A stretch of 64,000 nucleotides of DNA from Streptomyces sp. B3I8 (GTDB taxonomy: Bacteria > Actinomycetota > Actinomycetes > Streptomycetales > Streptomycetaceae): positions 4,415,501 through 4,479,500 of the forward strand of contig NZ_JAUSYN010000002.1 in the NCBI RefSeq assembly GCF_030816915.1. Reading direction: 5' to 3'. A program made the position numbers and the translations under genes. This document shows positions 44,264 through 51,623 of the stretch, one piece after another (within the stretch, counting starts at the first letter, position 1; each line of letters begins with the position of its first letter). The notes beneath the pieces are model-generated. The model searched no databases, was not told the origin of the DNA, and worked only from the letters and a program-made list of their open reading frames with translations.

Positions 44264-44307
44264 CGGAGCGCCGTACGGCCAGGGCCACCTGACCGTACGG
44301 CGCTCCG
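44264..44307 (+). terminator. Terminator after the acidic protein gene
   Basis: A perfect 15-bp stem, 44264-44278 paired with 44293-44307, and a 14-nt loop. Confidence 0.85.
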
Positions 44308-44398
44308 TCACGCGAAAACCCCGTGCCCCACCCACCGCACTGACGTACCATCACCGTCGCTTCCGTCAGTCCGTCCGTCCACACCATCCGGGGGACCC

Positions 44399-44785
44399 AT
44401 GCCCAGCAGGCTCATCGAACTGGTCGTCGACTGCCACGACCCCGAGCGGCTCGCGGCCTTCTGGTGCGAGGTGCTGGGCTGGAAGGTGATCGACCGGGAC
44501 GGCGGCACGGTCGAGATCGGCTGTTGGGAGCCGACGGCCGAGGAGTTCCGGTCCCGGCAGATGCCGCCGACCCTGATCTTCATCCCGGTACCCGAGGACA
44601 AGACGGTGAAGAACCGCCTCCATCTCGACGTCAGCCCCGTCGAGGGCACGACGGAGGACGAGGTCACCCGCCTGCTCGCCCTCGGCGCGAAGCGCTCCGA
44701 GCACCAGACCGAGGGCGCGAGCTGGGTCGTCATGACGGACCCCGAGGACAACGAGTTCTGCGTCCTGCGCACGCTGGACCGTTAG
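44399..44785 (+). CDS. VOC-superfamily (glyoxalase-like) protein
   Basis: 128 residues from ATG 44399. Two beta-alpha-beta-beta-beta modules: L-I-E-L-V-V-D-C-H-D-P-E-R-L-A-A-F-W-C-E-V-L-G-W opens the first, H-L-D-V-S-P and M-T-D-P-E-D-N-E-F-C-V close the second. This is the glyoxalase-like subfamily common in Streptomyces; enzymatic role unknown. Its last 56 bp overlap the 3' end of the convergent DUF6881-like gene. Confidence 0.85.
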   Translation: MPSRLIELVVDCHDPERLAAFWCEVLGWKVIDRDGGTVEIGCWEPTAEEFRSRQMPPTLIFIPVPEDKTVKNRLHLDVSPVEGTTEDEVTRLLALGAKRSEHQTEGASWVVMTDPEDNEFCVLRTLDR

Positions 44786-45068
44786 GGCCGAGGGGCCAGC
44801 GAGCGGTGCGCCACTGCTTCTCGAACTCCTCGCGGCTGATCGCCACGCCACGGAACTCGGGCTGTGCGTTGACGTCGGCGAGCGAGCCGACAGGCACTTG
44901 GCCGAGGCCGATCTCGTCCGACTCGTGCAGCGCATCGGCCCGCACGCTGCGGCCGTCCGCGTAGCGTTCGACCTTGCGGACCTCGTACCCGTCCGGCCCG
45001 ATCTCGCTGTAGAGCGTGACCGGGTCCGACGGGCAGTCGTGTAGCCAGTCGACCTTCCAGTGGTCCAT
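44730..45068 (-). CDS. DUF6881-like hypothetical protein
   Basis: 112 residues from ATG 45068. The first 90 residues match the pattern W-K-V-D-W-L-H-D-x-P-x-D-P-V-x-L-Y-S-E-I-G-x-D-G-Y-E-V-R-K-V-E and A-Q-P-E-F-x-x-V-x-I-S-R-E-E-F-E-x-Q-W, which I recall as DUF6881. The C-terminal 20 residues are Arg/Pro-rich and overlap the VOC gene, suggesting loss of the original stop codon. Function unknown, probably soluble. It is 10 bp downstream of the small acidic protein gene. Confidence 0.72.
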   Translation of the reverse strand: MDHWKVDWLHDCPSDPVTLYSEIGPDGYEVRKVERYADGRSVRADALHESDEIGLGQVPVGSLADVNAQPEFRGVAISREEFEKQWRTARWPLGPNGPACAGRRTRCPRGPS

Positions 45069-45078
45069 GGGCTTCCGC

Positions 45079-45270
45079 TCAGAGCAGGTGGTCTGCCTTG
45101 CCGGCCTTGATGTCCAGGATCATCGTGCGCAGTGCGTCGCGGCTGTCGGTGAGGGGGTGTGCCTCCTCACCGGCTATGGCGATGTAGGCGTTTCCGTCCC
45201 GGTCGGTACCGAGGCGGAAACAGCTGGCTCCTTCCCCGCAGAACGGCTCTTCCCAGGTGATCTCGTCCAC
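45079..45270 (-). CDS. Small acidic protein in a WhiJ-like locus
   Basis: 63 residues from GTG 45270, preceded by AGGAGA at good spacing. A start at GTG 45285, overlapping the regulator's stop, is the alternative. W-E-E-P-F-C-G-E-G-A-S-C-F-R-L-G-T-D near the start and D-S-R-D-A-L-R-T-M-I-L-D-I-K-A-G-K-A-D-H-L-L at the end. Size, position after an XRE/DUF5753 gene and the acidic character match the small partner protein (DUF397-type role) of WhiJ/BldB-like loci, though the sequence differs from classic DUF397. Confidence 0.75.
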   Translation of the reverse strand: MDEITWEEPFCGEGASCFRLGTDRDGNAYIAIAGEEAHPLTDSRDALRTMILDIKAGKADHLL

Positions 45271-45281
45271 CGGTTCTCTCC

Positions 45282-46133
45282 TCACAGGTCGTTGGCGATG
45301 TCACGGACGAAGTCGCGCGACTCCCGGGGCGGGAGGGCGATGCGCTCCATCCAGTCCAGGTGCCCGCGGTACTTGGCCAGTTGCGCCTCCTCGCCGAGGA
45401 AGGCCGGCCCGTGCGAGCTGTCGACCTGCACCGTGTCCAGCCGCGGCACCGAAGCCTCCAGGTAGTTGACGGTCTGCCCGGCGCCGGGGAACGTACCCGC
45501 GGCGAACGGAACGACCAGCAACCGTACGGGCGGCTGCTCGGACACCTTAAGCAGATGCTCCAGTTGGGCCCGGGCCACCTTGCGGCCACCGAACTGCATG
45601 CGCAGCGCCGCCTCGTGGACGAGGGCCACGTATTCAGGTGCGTTCTCGCCCTCCAGCACCTGCTGCCGTTCGATCCGGTAGGCGAGCCGCAGAGCGACCT
45701 CGTGCTCCGGCAGAGGCGGGAGTACCGCCCGGAAGAGTTCCAGCGCGTGATCGCTGGTCTGCAACAGCCCGGGGACGTGGGCGGTGTGCGCGTTGCGCAT
45801 CCGGACGGCGTACGACTCCAGCTCCGCGATGTCCAGCAGTCCCGGCGAGAGGGCACCCCGGTAACGCTCCCACCAGCCACGTCCGGCAGGACGGGCCATG
45901 GCCGCGAGCGCGTCCACGTAGGCCTGGTCCGAACAGTCGCAATTGCAGGCGAGCGTACGCAGACGTGCGGGGCTGATCGTCCGGATGCCCGTCTCGATGT
46001 TGGAGATCTTCGCCCGGTCCACCCCGAGCAGCCCGGCGGCCTGGTCCGCCGTTATACCCGCAGCCGTCCGCATTTTGCGCAGCTCGTTGCCGAGCCTCTT
46101 CTGGCGTTCCGTGGGTGCCGTCCTCGGTGGCAT
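45282..46133 (-). CDS. XRE-family regulator with DUF5753 domain (WhiJ-like)
   Basis: 283 residues from ATG 46133 after GGGAGGAG. The HTH at about 12-70 reads L-G-N-E-L-R-K-M-R-T-A-A-G-I-T-A-D-Q-A-A-G-L-L-G-V-D-R-A-K-I-S-N-I-E-T-G. The DUF5753 domain follows from about 90: Y-A-V-R-M-R-N-A-H-T-A-H-V-P-G-L-L-Q-T and P-V-R-L-L-V-V-P-F-A-A-G-T. With the small acidic protein downstream and an anti-sigma-like gene divergent, this forms the typical WhiJ-type module that tunes differentiation in Streptomyces. This paralogue is intact, unlike the truncated one at 8138. Confidence 0.9.
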   Translation of the reverse strand: MPPRTAPTERQKRLGNELRKMRTAAGITADQAAGLLGVDRAKISNIETGIRTISPARLRTLACNCDCSDQAYVDALAAMARPAGRGWWERYRGALSPGLLDIAELESYAVRMRNAHTAHVPGLLQTSDHALELFRAVLPPLPEHEVALRLAYRIERQQVLEGENAPEYVALVHEAALRMQFGGRKVARAQLEHLLKVSEQPPVRLLVVPFAAGTFPGAGQTVNYLEASVPRLDTVQVDSSHGPAFLGEEAQLAKYRGHLDWMERIALPPRESRDFVRDIANDL

Positions 46134-46305
46134 GGCGCTCCTCCCGTACTGATCGTCAGCAGTCTGCCGCGTGGAACGGCAACGCGACCACGGACGGGTT
46201 AATTTCTGCAACCCAGTGGCAATGTAACCATCTTCACCCTTACGTTGCGTAGGCGCCGAGCCACCCACGGCGACCGGCGTCACTCGTGACCGAAGGAGCT
46301 GCCCC
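46134..46305. promoter_or_regulatory. Divergent promoter region of the WhiJ-like locus
   Basis: 172 bp. An AT-richer stretch at 46200-46245 (GTTAATTTCTGCAACCC, GTGGCAATGTAACC) probably holds overlapping promoters and operator sites. The -35/-10 assignment is uncertain. Confidence 0.4.
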
Positions 46306-46791
46306 ATGTCCGAAACGATCCCCACCCCCTCCCTCCCCCGCTGCCCGGTGGGGTTGCCGCATCCGGTCGATGCGGCCGCCCCCCGGCCGGAGACGCTGGC
46401 GTACGGCCTCACCCTTCCCGCCGCCCTGACGAGCCCCGCACTGGCGCGGCAGGTGACGCGCGCGCTGCTGACCGCGCACGGGCTGGGCGGGATGCTGGAC
46501 CCCGCCGTCCTCGCGGTCAGCGAACTGACCGCGACCGCCGCCCGGTTCACGCAGTCCGCCGACTTCCACCTCTCGCTCCGCTACCGCGCCGACACCCTCC
46601 GCCTGACGGTGTACGACAACCACCCGCACCACGCCCACCCCCGGCTGGCCGCCGCCTGCGAGACCCGCCGCCGGGCCGCCCTCCGCCTCCTGACCCGCCT
46701 CTGCCGCACCTGCGGGGGAGCCTGCGGATTCGAGGGGTCCCGTGAACCGGGCGGCGGCACGCGTATGTGGGCGACGTTGCCGGGGCGGTGA
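46306..46791 (+). CDS. Anti-sigma-like HATPase protein with degenerate N-box
   Basis: 161 residues from ATG 46306 after AAGGAG. General shape of Streptomyces RsbW-like ATP-binding proteins: L-P-A-A-L-T-S-P-A-L-A-R-Q-V-T-R-A-L-L, then V-S-E-L-T-A-T-A-A-R-F, then L-R-L-T-V-Y-D-N-H-P-H-H-A-H-P-R-L, and a C-terminal G-G-T-R-M-W-A-T. The N-box Asn of the usual E-L-V-T-N-A is replaced (E-L-T-A-T-A) and the glycine-rich lid is replaced by C-R-T-C-G-G-A-C-G, with three Cys. ATP binding may be lost. It could act as a pure protein-binding factor. Confidence 0.75.
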   Translation: MSETIPTPSLPRCPVGLPHPVDAAAPRPETLAYGLTLPAALTSPALARQVTRALLTAHGLGGMLDPAVLAVSELTATAARFTQSADFHLSLRYRADTLRLTVYDNHPHHAHPRLAAACETRRRAALRLLTRLCRTCGGACGFEGSREPGGGTRMWATLPGR

Positions 46792-46876
46792 GCGCACGGG
46801 ACGAGCGCGCGTGTGGCGCCGCCGTGCCCCGTCGGTCACGCTGGTCGGGTCACCGAGCCCGCTGGAGGGGATCCCG

Positions 46877-46942
46877 ATGTCTCACCGTCCGTTCGCCGGG
46901 TGGCCGCACGCCGCCCGCCGGCCCGCCGGGTCCGGCCGATGA
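46877..46942 (+). CDS. 21-residue leader ORF coupled to the SDR gene
   Basis: ATG 46877 has a strong ribosome site (GGAGGGG, about 6 bp upstream) and encodes 21 residues (M-S-H-R-P-F-A-G-W...G-S-G-R). Its TGA overlaps the ATG of the SDR gene (ATGA, 46939-46942). The SDR start has no ribosome site of its own. This suggests translation of the SDR by reinitiation. The peptide may have no function itself. Confidence 0.5.
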   Translation: MSHRPFAGWPHAARRPAGSGR

Positions 46943-47700
46943 GGGGCGTGCTGGTCACCGGTGGCTCGCGGGGCATCGGCCGTGCGGTCGCGAGGGCCTT
47001 CGCGGCCGGTGGCGACCGGGTCGCGGTGCAGTACGCCGGCCGCCGCGCCGACGCCGAACGGACGCTGCGGGAGCTGCCCGGCACCGGGCACGCGCTGCTC
47101 CAGGCCGACCTGGGCGAGGCCGGCGCGGCCGAGCGGCTGGCGGCCGAGGCGGTGGCCGCGCTCGGCACGGTGGACGTACTGGTGAACAACGCGGCCGTGG
47201 CGCCCAGTGCCGAGACCCGGCATCCGGTCGCGGAGACCCCGCTGGCGCACTGGCAGCAGGTCTGGCGGCGGATGGTGGACGTCAACCTGCTGGGCGCGGC
47301 CGACCTGTGCTGGGCCGTGGCCCGTCATCTGGTCGACCGCGGCGCGGACGGCGCGATCGTGAACGTCGGCTCCCGGGGCGCCTTCCGCGGCGAGCCGGAC
47401 TTCCCCGCCTACGGGGCGACCAAGGCGGCGCTGCACGCCCTCGGCCAGTCGCTGGCCGTGGCGCTGGCGCCGCACGGCATCACCGTCACCTCCGTCGCGC
47501 CCGGGTTCGTCGCCACCGAGCGGCAGGCGGCGAAGCTGTCCGGGCCGGAGGGCGAACGGCTGCGCGCGGAGAGCCCGTTCGGGCGAGTCGGGACACCTGA
47601 GGAGATCGCCGCCACGGTGTACTTCCTCGCGTCCCCGGCCGCGGCCTGGGCCTCGGGAACCATCGTCGACCTCAACGGCGCGTCCCATCTGCGTACCTGA
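46939..47700 (+). CDS. Short-chain dehydrogenase/reductase (SDR)
   Basis: 253 residues from ATG 46939. Classical SDR: cofactor motif T-G-G-S-R-G-I-G (about 7-14), D-L-G acidic loop, N-N-A-A-V, catalytic Ser in V-N-V-G-S-R-G, Y-G-A-T-K (Tyr/Lys pair), and P-G-F-V-A-T-E after it. The basic A-G-R-R segment after beta-2 suggests NADP(H). Acts on an unknown alcohol or ketone; FabG-like reductases look similar. It is probably translated by coupling to the upstream mini-ORF. Confidence 0.9.
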   Translation: MRGVLVTGGSRGIGRAVARAFAAGGDRVAVQYAGRRADAERTLRELPGTGHALLQADLGEAGAAERLAAEAVAALGTVDVLVNNAAVAPSAETRHPVAETPLAHWQQVWRRMVDVNLLGAADLCWAVARHLVDRGADGAIVNVGSRGAFRGEPDFPAYGATKAALHALGQSLAVALAPHGITVTSVAPGFVATERQAAKLSGPEGERLRAESPFGRVGTPEEIAATVYFLASPAAAWASGTIVDLNGASHLRT

Positions 47701-47735
47701 CGCCGCGCTCCGCCAGCGGGGGCCGGGCCGCCCGT

Positions 47736-48149
47736 TCAGGCCTTCTGGTGCTCCTGCCTCGCCACCGCCTCGGCCGTGACCGGGGTGAAGAGGTTGACCA
47801 GACTGCCGTCCGGGTCGCGGAGGAGGACGGAGCGGTTGCCCCAGGGCATCGTCGTCGGGGGCTGGACGAACTCGTGGCCGAGGGACGCGAGGCGCTCGTG
47901 CTCCGCGTCGACGTCGGCGACGCGGAACTCGATGATCACCGAGCGGTTGGCGGCCGGGGCCGCGAGGTCCGCGCCGCCGCCGAAGAGCGCCAGGGTGCGG
48001 TCGCTCGCGAGGGCCAGCGTGCCCGACGGGGTGGCCAGCTCGGCGAAGTCGGGGGTCCACCAGGTGGCGGAGACGCCGGTGACCTGCTCGTAGAAGGTGA
48101 CGAGGCGGGTGACGTCGTCGCTGATCACGCGGAGGGAGACGAGGTTCAT
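47736..48149 (-). CDS. VOC-superfamily protein, divergent from WYL regulator
   Basis: 137 residues from ATG 48149. Starts N-L-V-S-L-R-V-I-S-D-D-V-T-R-L-V-T-F-Y-E-Q-V-T-G, with W-W-T-P-D-F-A-E-L-A-T-P-S-G and later V-L-L-R-D-P-D-G-S-L-V-N-L-F-T-P. This is the glyoxalase/bleomycin-resistance fold. Proteins of this type next to a divergent WYL/HTH regulator are often the regulator's target. Substrate unknown. Convergent with the SDR gene. Confidence 0.87.
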   Translation of the reverse strand: MNLVSLRVISDDVTRLVTFYEQVTGVSATWWTPDFAELATPSGTLALASDRTLALFGGGADLAAPAANRSVIIEFRVADVDAEHERLASLGHEFVQPPTTMPWGNRSVLLRDPDGSLVNLFTPVTAEAVARQEHQKA

Positions 48150-48207
48150 GCGGTGTCCAGTCGTATGTAAGGGTGTGCCGGTGGGGGACGTGTGCCACGC
48201 TAGGACG

Positions 48208-48234
48208 GATACCGGACAGCCTCCGCCCGGTATC
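48208..48234. promoter_or_regulatory. Candidate WYL-regulator operator
   Basis: GATACCGG (48208-48215) and CCGGTATC (48227-48234), perfect 8-bp arms with an 11-bp spacer, between the divergent VOC and regulator genes, 18 bp before the regulator start. A nearby TAGGAC (48201-48206) could be a -10 on the plus strand. Confidence 0.5.
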
Positions 48235-48251
48235 GGCGGCAGACTTCTCAC

Positions 48252-49253
48252 GTGACCACCGCGACCTCCACCACCCGCGTCCTCGCCCTCCTGGAGATCC
48301 TCCAGAGCGGCGGCACCCGCACCCTCGCCGACCTCGCCGACCGCCTCGGCGTGGACGAGCGCACCGTCCGCCGGTACGCCGGACATCTGCTGGAGCTGGG
48401 CGTGCCGGTCGAGTCGGTGCGCGGGCGGTACGGCGGCTACCGGCTCGCGCCGGGTCACCGGATGCCGCCGCTGATGCTCACGGACGAGGAGGCCCTCGCC
48501 GTACTCCTCGGGCTGCTGGTGGCCCAGCGGACCGGGCCGGTCACCGCGTCGGGCGCGGCGAGCGAGAGCGCGGCGGCCAAACTGCGCCGGGTTCTGCCGA
48601 AGGCACTGGGCCGGCGGCTGGAGGCGCTGCTGGAGACCGCCGGGTTCACCGCGGAGCCCCGCACCGCCGAGGCCCGCGAGGCCGGACTGCTCCTCGCCCT
48701 CGCCGAGGCCGCGCGCGACCGGCACCCCGTGGCGCTCGCCTACACCGACCGCAGGGGCCGCCGCAGCGACCGCACCGTGTGGCCGTACGGCCTGGTCGCG
48801 CACGGCGGCCGCTGGTACCTGACCGGCGCGGACCCGGCCGCCGGGGAGGCGGAGGTGCGCACCTTCCGGCTGGACCGCGTCGACGGCGTGACCGCGCTCC
48901 CCGGCTCCTTCGAGACCCCGGCGGACTTCGACCCGGTGGCCGCGGTCCGGGACGGCCTGGCCGGGACGCCGTGGGCCCACGAGGTGCGCGTGCGCGTGCG
49001 GGCCGACGAGCGGCACCTCCGCCGCCACCTCCCGGCGACCGTCGCCACGCTCTCCCCACTCCCGTCCGACGACGGCCCGGACTGGACCGACGTACGGTTC
49101 CGGGCGGAGCGGCTGGACTGGATCCCCGCCGTACTGGCCGCCCTGGACCGCCCGTTCGTCATCGAACGGCCCGCGGAACTGCGCGCTCTCGTACGGTCGT
49201 TGGGGCGCCGCCTCGACGAGTACGCCGCCGAGCCCGCGCCGGACGGCCGTTGA
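48252..49253 (+). CDS. YafY-type HTH/WYL transcriptional regulator
   Basis: 333 residues from GTG 48252. The N-terminal HTH (about 8-65) is T-L-A-D-L-A-D-R-L-G-V-D-E-R-T-V-R-R-Y, then G-R-Y-G-G-Y-R-L-A-P-G. The WYL domain (about 150-225) holds V-A-L-A-Y-T-D-R-R-G-R and the defining R-W-Y-L-T-G. A C-terminal WCX-like extension has R-F-R-A-E-R-L-D-W-I-P-A-V-L-A. WYL domains bind ligands such as nucleic acid or nucleotides. It most likely controls itself and the divergent VOC gene through the palindrome at 48208. Confidence 0.9.
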   Translation: MTTATSTTRVLALLEILQSGGTRTLADLADRLGVDERTVRRYAGHLLELGVPVESVRGRYGGYRLAPGHRMPPLMLTDEEALAVLLGLLVAQRTGPVTASGAASESAAAKLRRVLPKALGRRLEALLETAGFTAEPRTAEAREAGLLLALAEAARDRHPVALAYTDRRGRRSDRTVWPYGLVAHGGRWYLTGADPAAGEAEVRTFRLDRVDGVTALPGSFETPADFDPVAAVRDGLAGTPWAHEVRVRVRADERHLRRHLPATVATLSPLPSDDGPDWTDVRFRAERLDWIPAVLAALDRPFVIERPAELRALVRSLGRRLDEYAAEPAPDGR

Positions 49254-49296
49254 CCCGGGCTCCGAAATCCGCTGGAGCCCCGCCCCCGCCCCCGCC

Positions 49297-49302
49297 TACG
49301 CT
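49297..49302 (+). promoter_or_regulatory. Leaderless-type -10 of the DUF6204-like gene
   Basis: TACGCT ends 6 nt before ATG 49309 and no ribosome site intervenes. Confidence 0.45.
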
Positions 49303-49308
49303 GCCCCG

Positions 49309-49665
49309 ATGAGTACCCGCACCTTCCGCGTCACCGTCCGCGGCGTCTTCGACGGCCTCGACGACACCCAGCGCGCCGAACTGCTGTCCCACGCCGCCGA
49401 GCACGACGTACTGCGCGCGTCCTTCACCCGTGAGGGACACCTCAGCTACGACATCACCGCCCGGCCCGCCTTCACCTTCCGTTTCCTGGACGAGGGGGAG
49501 GCCGAGGAGGACATCCTGGAGGCGACGGAACGCGCCGAGACCGCGGCGACGGCATGGCTCACCGAGCACGGCTACGGCCACAAGAACCTCCGCTCCACCG
49601 CCGAGGACCTCTCCCAGGCCCCCCTGGGCAAGCGTCAACGCCGCGCGGCCGCCGCCGGGAAGTGA
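49309..49665 (+). CDS. DUF6204-like hypothetical protein
   Basis: 118 residues from ATG 49309. T-F-R-V-T-V-R-G-V-F-D-G-L opens the protein, and F-T-F-R-F-L-D-E-G-E-A-E-E-D-I-L-E-A-T-E-R-A and H-G-Y-G-H-K-N-L-R follow, with a basic Lys/Arg C-terminus. I recall this as the DUF6204 family of Streptomyces, of unknown function. A ferredoxin-like beta-alpha fold is plausible. Soluble. Confidence 0.75.
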   Translation: MSTRTFRVTVRGVFDGLDDTQRAELLSHAAEHDVLRASFTREGHLSYDITARPAFTFRFLDEGEAEEDILEATERAETAATAWLTEHGYGHKNLRSTAEDLSQAPLGKRQRRAAAAGK

Positions 49666-49701
49666 CCGGGGGGCCGGTCGGTCCGGCTCGCGGCCTCCGC
49701 G

Positions 49702-50190
49702 TCACGCACCGAGGTTCCGCCGCCGTCCGCGCCGCTCACGCCGTCGCTCGGTCCGGCGCACCCGGGCCCGCTCCCGCCGCTCCTCGCGCAGCCGGCGCGC
49801 CCGCTCCAACCGCCGTGCTTCGCGCGCCCCTTCCGTGCTGAACCGCACGGCCCACACGACCAGTGCGCCGACCGAGAGCAGGACGAGGGCCACGATCCAG
49901 TGGCCGACGGACGTGCTCTCGCGCAACGCGACCGCCGCGCCCGCGACCGCTCCGGCCGGGTAGCCCAGGGCCGGCCGCCAGTCCCCGCGGTACAACCCGG
50001 TCTTGAACAGGACCGCGAGCGGCACGGGCGCGATCATGACGGCGGCGAAGTACTTCCCGCCGCCGTCCGGCACGCCGCATCCCCCCTTGGGCGTCGCCTC
50101 GCATCCCATGCCCACGGCCCCCGCCAGCCCCCACCCGAACCAGCACACCATCCCCGCCGCCACGGCGGCCCCCACCCATTTGGCCCACAT
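49702..50190 (-). CDS. Small integral membrane protein
   Basis: 162 residues from ATG 50190. Four hydrophobic helices: A-A-V-A-A-G-M-V-C-W-F-G-W-G, Y-F-A-A-V-M-I-A-P-V-P-L-A-V-L-F, Y-P-A-G-A-V-A-G-A-A-V-A-L and W-I-V-A-L-V-L-L-S-V-G-A-L-V-V-W. A loop C-E-A-T-P-K-G-G-C has two Cys. The C-terminal 40 residues are extremely Arg-rich and probably cytosolic. No family recognised. The longer upstream frame overlaps the neighbouring gene's promoter and is rejected. Confidence 0.7.
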   Translation of the reverse strand: MWAKWVGAAVAAGMVCWFGWGLAGAVGMGCEATPKGGCGVPDGGGKYFAAVMIAPVPLAVLFKTGLYRGDWRPALGYPAGAVAGAAVALRESTSVGHWIVALVLLSVGALVVWAVRFSTEGAREARRLERARRLREERRERARVRRTERRRERRGRRRNLGA

Positions 50191-50302
50191 GCGTGGATCA
50201 TAGGGAGGGTCCGTCAGCGGTGAAGGCGGTGGATGGGCGTCGGCTCGTGCCGGAGGCGTGGGCGACGTCGGCACCGAAGGTGAGGGTGTCATGTACGTGA
50301 AG

Positions 50303-50308
50303 TAGCCT
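50303..50308 (+). promoter_or_regulatory. Leaderless-type -10 before Pro-rich membrane protein
   Basis: TAGCCT, 6 nt before GTG 50315, no ribosome site. Confidence 0.35.
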
Positions 50309-50314
50309 TCCGAC

Positions 50315-51193
50315 GTGTCCACGCCTCCGCCGCCGCCCAACCCCTACGCGTCCGAACCGCCGCCCCCGCAGGGGCCGTACGGCGGGCAGCCCGGGCCGCC
50401 GCCGGGGCCGTACCCTCCGCAGCAGGGGCCGCCGCCCGGGCCGTACGGTCCGTATCCTCCGCAGTCGGTGCCGCAGCAGGCGCCCTACGGGCCGCCGGGG
50501 CCCTACGGCCCGTATCCGCCGTCGCCGTACGGCTGGGCCGGGCCGCCGCCGCCGAGGAAACGGCGGGTCGGGCTCGTGCTCGGGATCGTCGGCGGGGCCG
50601 TCGGCGCCGTCGTGGCGCTCGTGGTCGTACTCGTGCTCATCGGGAAGGCGGCCGTGGGCGGGTTCCCGGAAGCCGAGTACCGGCTCACCCTGCCCAGGAC
50701 CCTGGCCGACGGCCGGTTCGCGCTCGCCCAGGACCTCTCCGACACCCAGGGCCGGCAGATCGAGGACGAGGCCGACGGGGCCTGGGACGCCAAGGACCTG
50801 CGGGCCGTCGTCGGCCAGTACAACATCGGCGGCGACAACAGCACGGGCGTGCTGCTGCTCAGCGGCATGTACGGGCGGTTCAAGAACACCCACCAGATGC
50901 GCGTCCACATGCTGCACGGTGCCACGCAGGCCGACGGCGTCACTCTGCTCAGGGAGCCGAAGGACTTCCCGAAGGACGGTGAGCCCACCATCGGCTGCGA
51001 GGTGCTCAAGCAGGAGAAGCTGGGGGCCCGCATCGTCTACCCGGTGTGCGCGTGGGGCGACGGCAACACGGGTGCCGCCATCGGCGTCACGGACGAGAAG
51101 TCCACGACGCGGAGCGCCTCCGACATAGACCTCGCGTCCTACGCCGAGCTCACCCGGCAGGTCCGGTCCGACACGGTCGAGCCGATCGGCTGA
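50315..51193 (+). CDS. Proline-rich membrane-anchored hypothetical protein
   Basis: 292 residues from GTG 50315. The first 80 residues are Pro/Gly/Tyr repeats (P-P-P-G-P-Y-G-P-Y-P-P type), cytosolic. One transmembrane helix lies at about 86-110 (G-L-V-L-G-I-V-G-G-A-V-G-A-V-V-A-L-V). An outside domain of about 180 residues has two Cys (I-G-C-E-V-L, Y-P-V-C-A-W) that may pair. This layout is common in Streptomyces, but the function is unknown. Confidence 0.75.
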   Translation: MSTPPPPPNPYASEPPPPQGPYGGQPGPPPGPYPPQQGPPPGPYGPYPPQSVPQQAPYGPPGPYGPYPPSPYGWAGPPPPRKRRVGLVLGIVGGAVGAVVALVVVLVLIGKAAVGGFPEAEYRLTLPRTLADGRFALAQDLSDTQGRQIEDEADGAWDAKDLRAVVGQYNIGGDNSTGVLLLSGMYGRFKNTHQMRVHMLHGATQADGVTLLREPKDFPKDGEPTIGCEVLKQEKLGARIVYPVCAWGDGNTGAAIGVTDEKSTTRSASDIDLASYAELTRQVRSDTVEPIG

Positions 51194-51304
51194 CCGCGCC
51201 CAGGGGCCGGGGCAGGGGCCCGCCGCCTCCGCCTCCGGCTGCTCGGGCAGGAAGGCCGGGCGGACCGGGCGAGCCTCGCTCCGGAGGCGCGACGAACGGG
51301 AGAG

Positions 51305-51324
51305 TGGTACCGTTTCCCGTACCA
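51305..51324 (+). promoter_or_regulatory. Toxin-antitoxin operator
   Basis: TGGTAC (51305-51310) and GTACCA (51319-51324) with an 8-bp spacer, 20 bp upstream of the antitoxin start. YefM-YoeB-type operons are autoregulated through such short palindromes with a GTAC core. Confidence 0.55.
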
Positions 51325-51344
51325 TTGGTGAAAGGTGTCGTCTC

Positions 51345-51623
51345 GTGTCCATCACCGCCAGCGAAGCCCGCCGTCGCCTGTTCCCGCTGATCGACGAGGT
51401 CAACAGCGACCGAACCGCCATAGAGATCGTGTCCAAGAACGGCAGCGCCTACCTCGTCTCGGCGGCGGAGTACGAGGCGCTGGAGGAGACCGCGCACCTC
51501 TTGCGTTCGCCCGCCAACGCCCGGCGCCTGCTGCGTTCGTACCAGAGCGCTCTGGACGGCGAGTACGAGCACCGCGAGCTCATCAGGAACGACGAGGACG
51601 ACGAGAGCACGGAGTCCTCGTGA
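51345..51623 (+). CDS. YefM/Phd-family antitoxin
   Basis: 92 residues from GTG 51345, preceded by AAAGG. The Phd/YefM N-terminal DNA-binding fold is seen in S-I-T-A-S-E-A-R-R-R-L-F-P-L-I-D-E-V-N and I-V-S-K-N-G-S-A-Y-L-V-S-A-A-E-Y-E-A-L-E-E-T. The acidic C-terminal tail would wrap the toxin. It represses its own promoter with the toxin and is unstable in vivo by family. GTGA overlap with the toxin gene. Confidence 0.92.
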   Translation: MSITASEARRRLFPLIDEVNSDRTAIEIVSKNGSAYLVSAAEYEALEETAHLLRSPANARRLLRSYQSALDGEYEHRELIRNDEDDESTESS

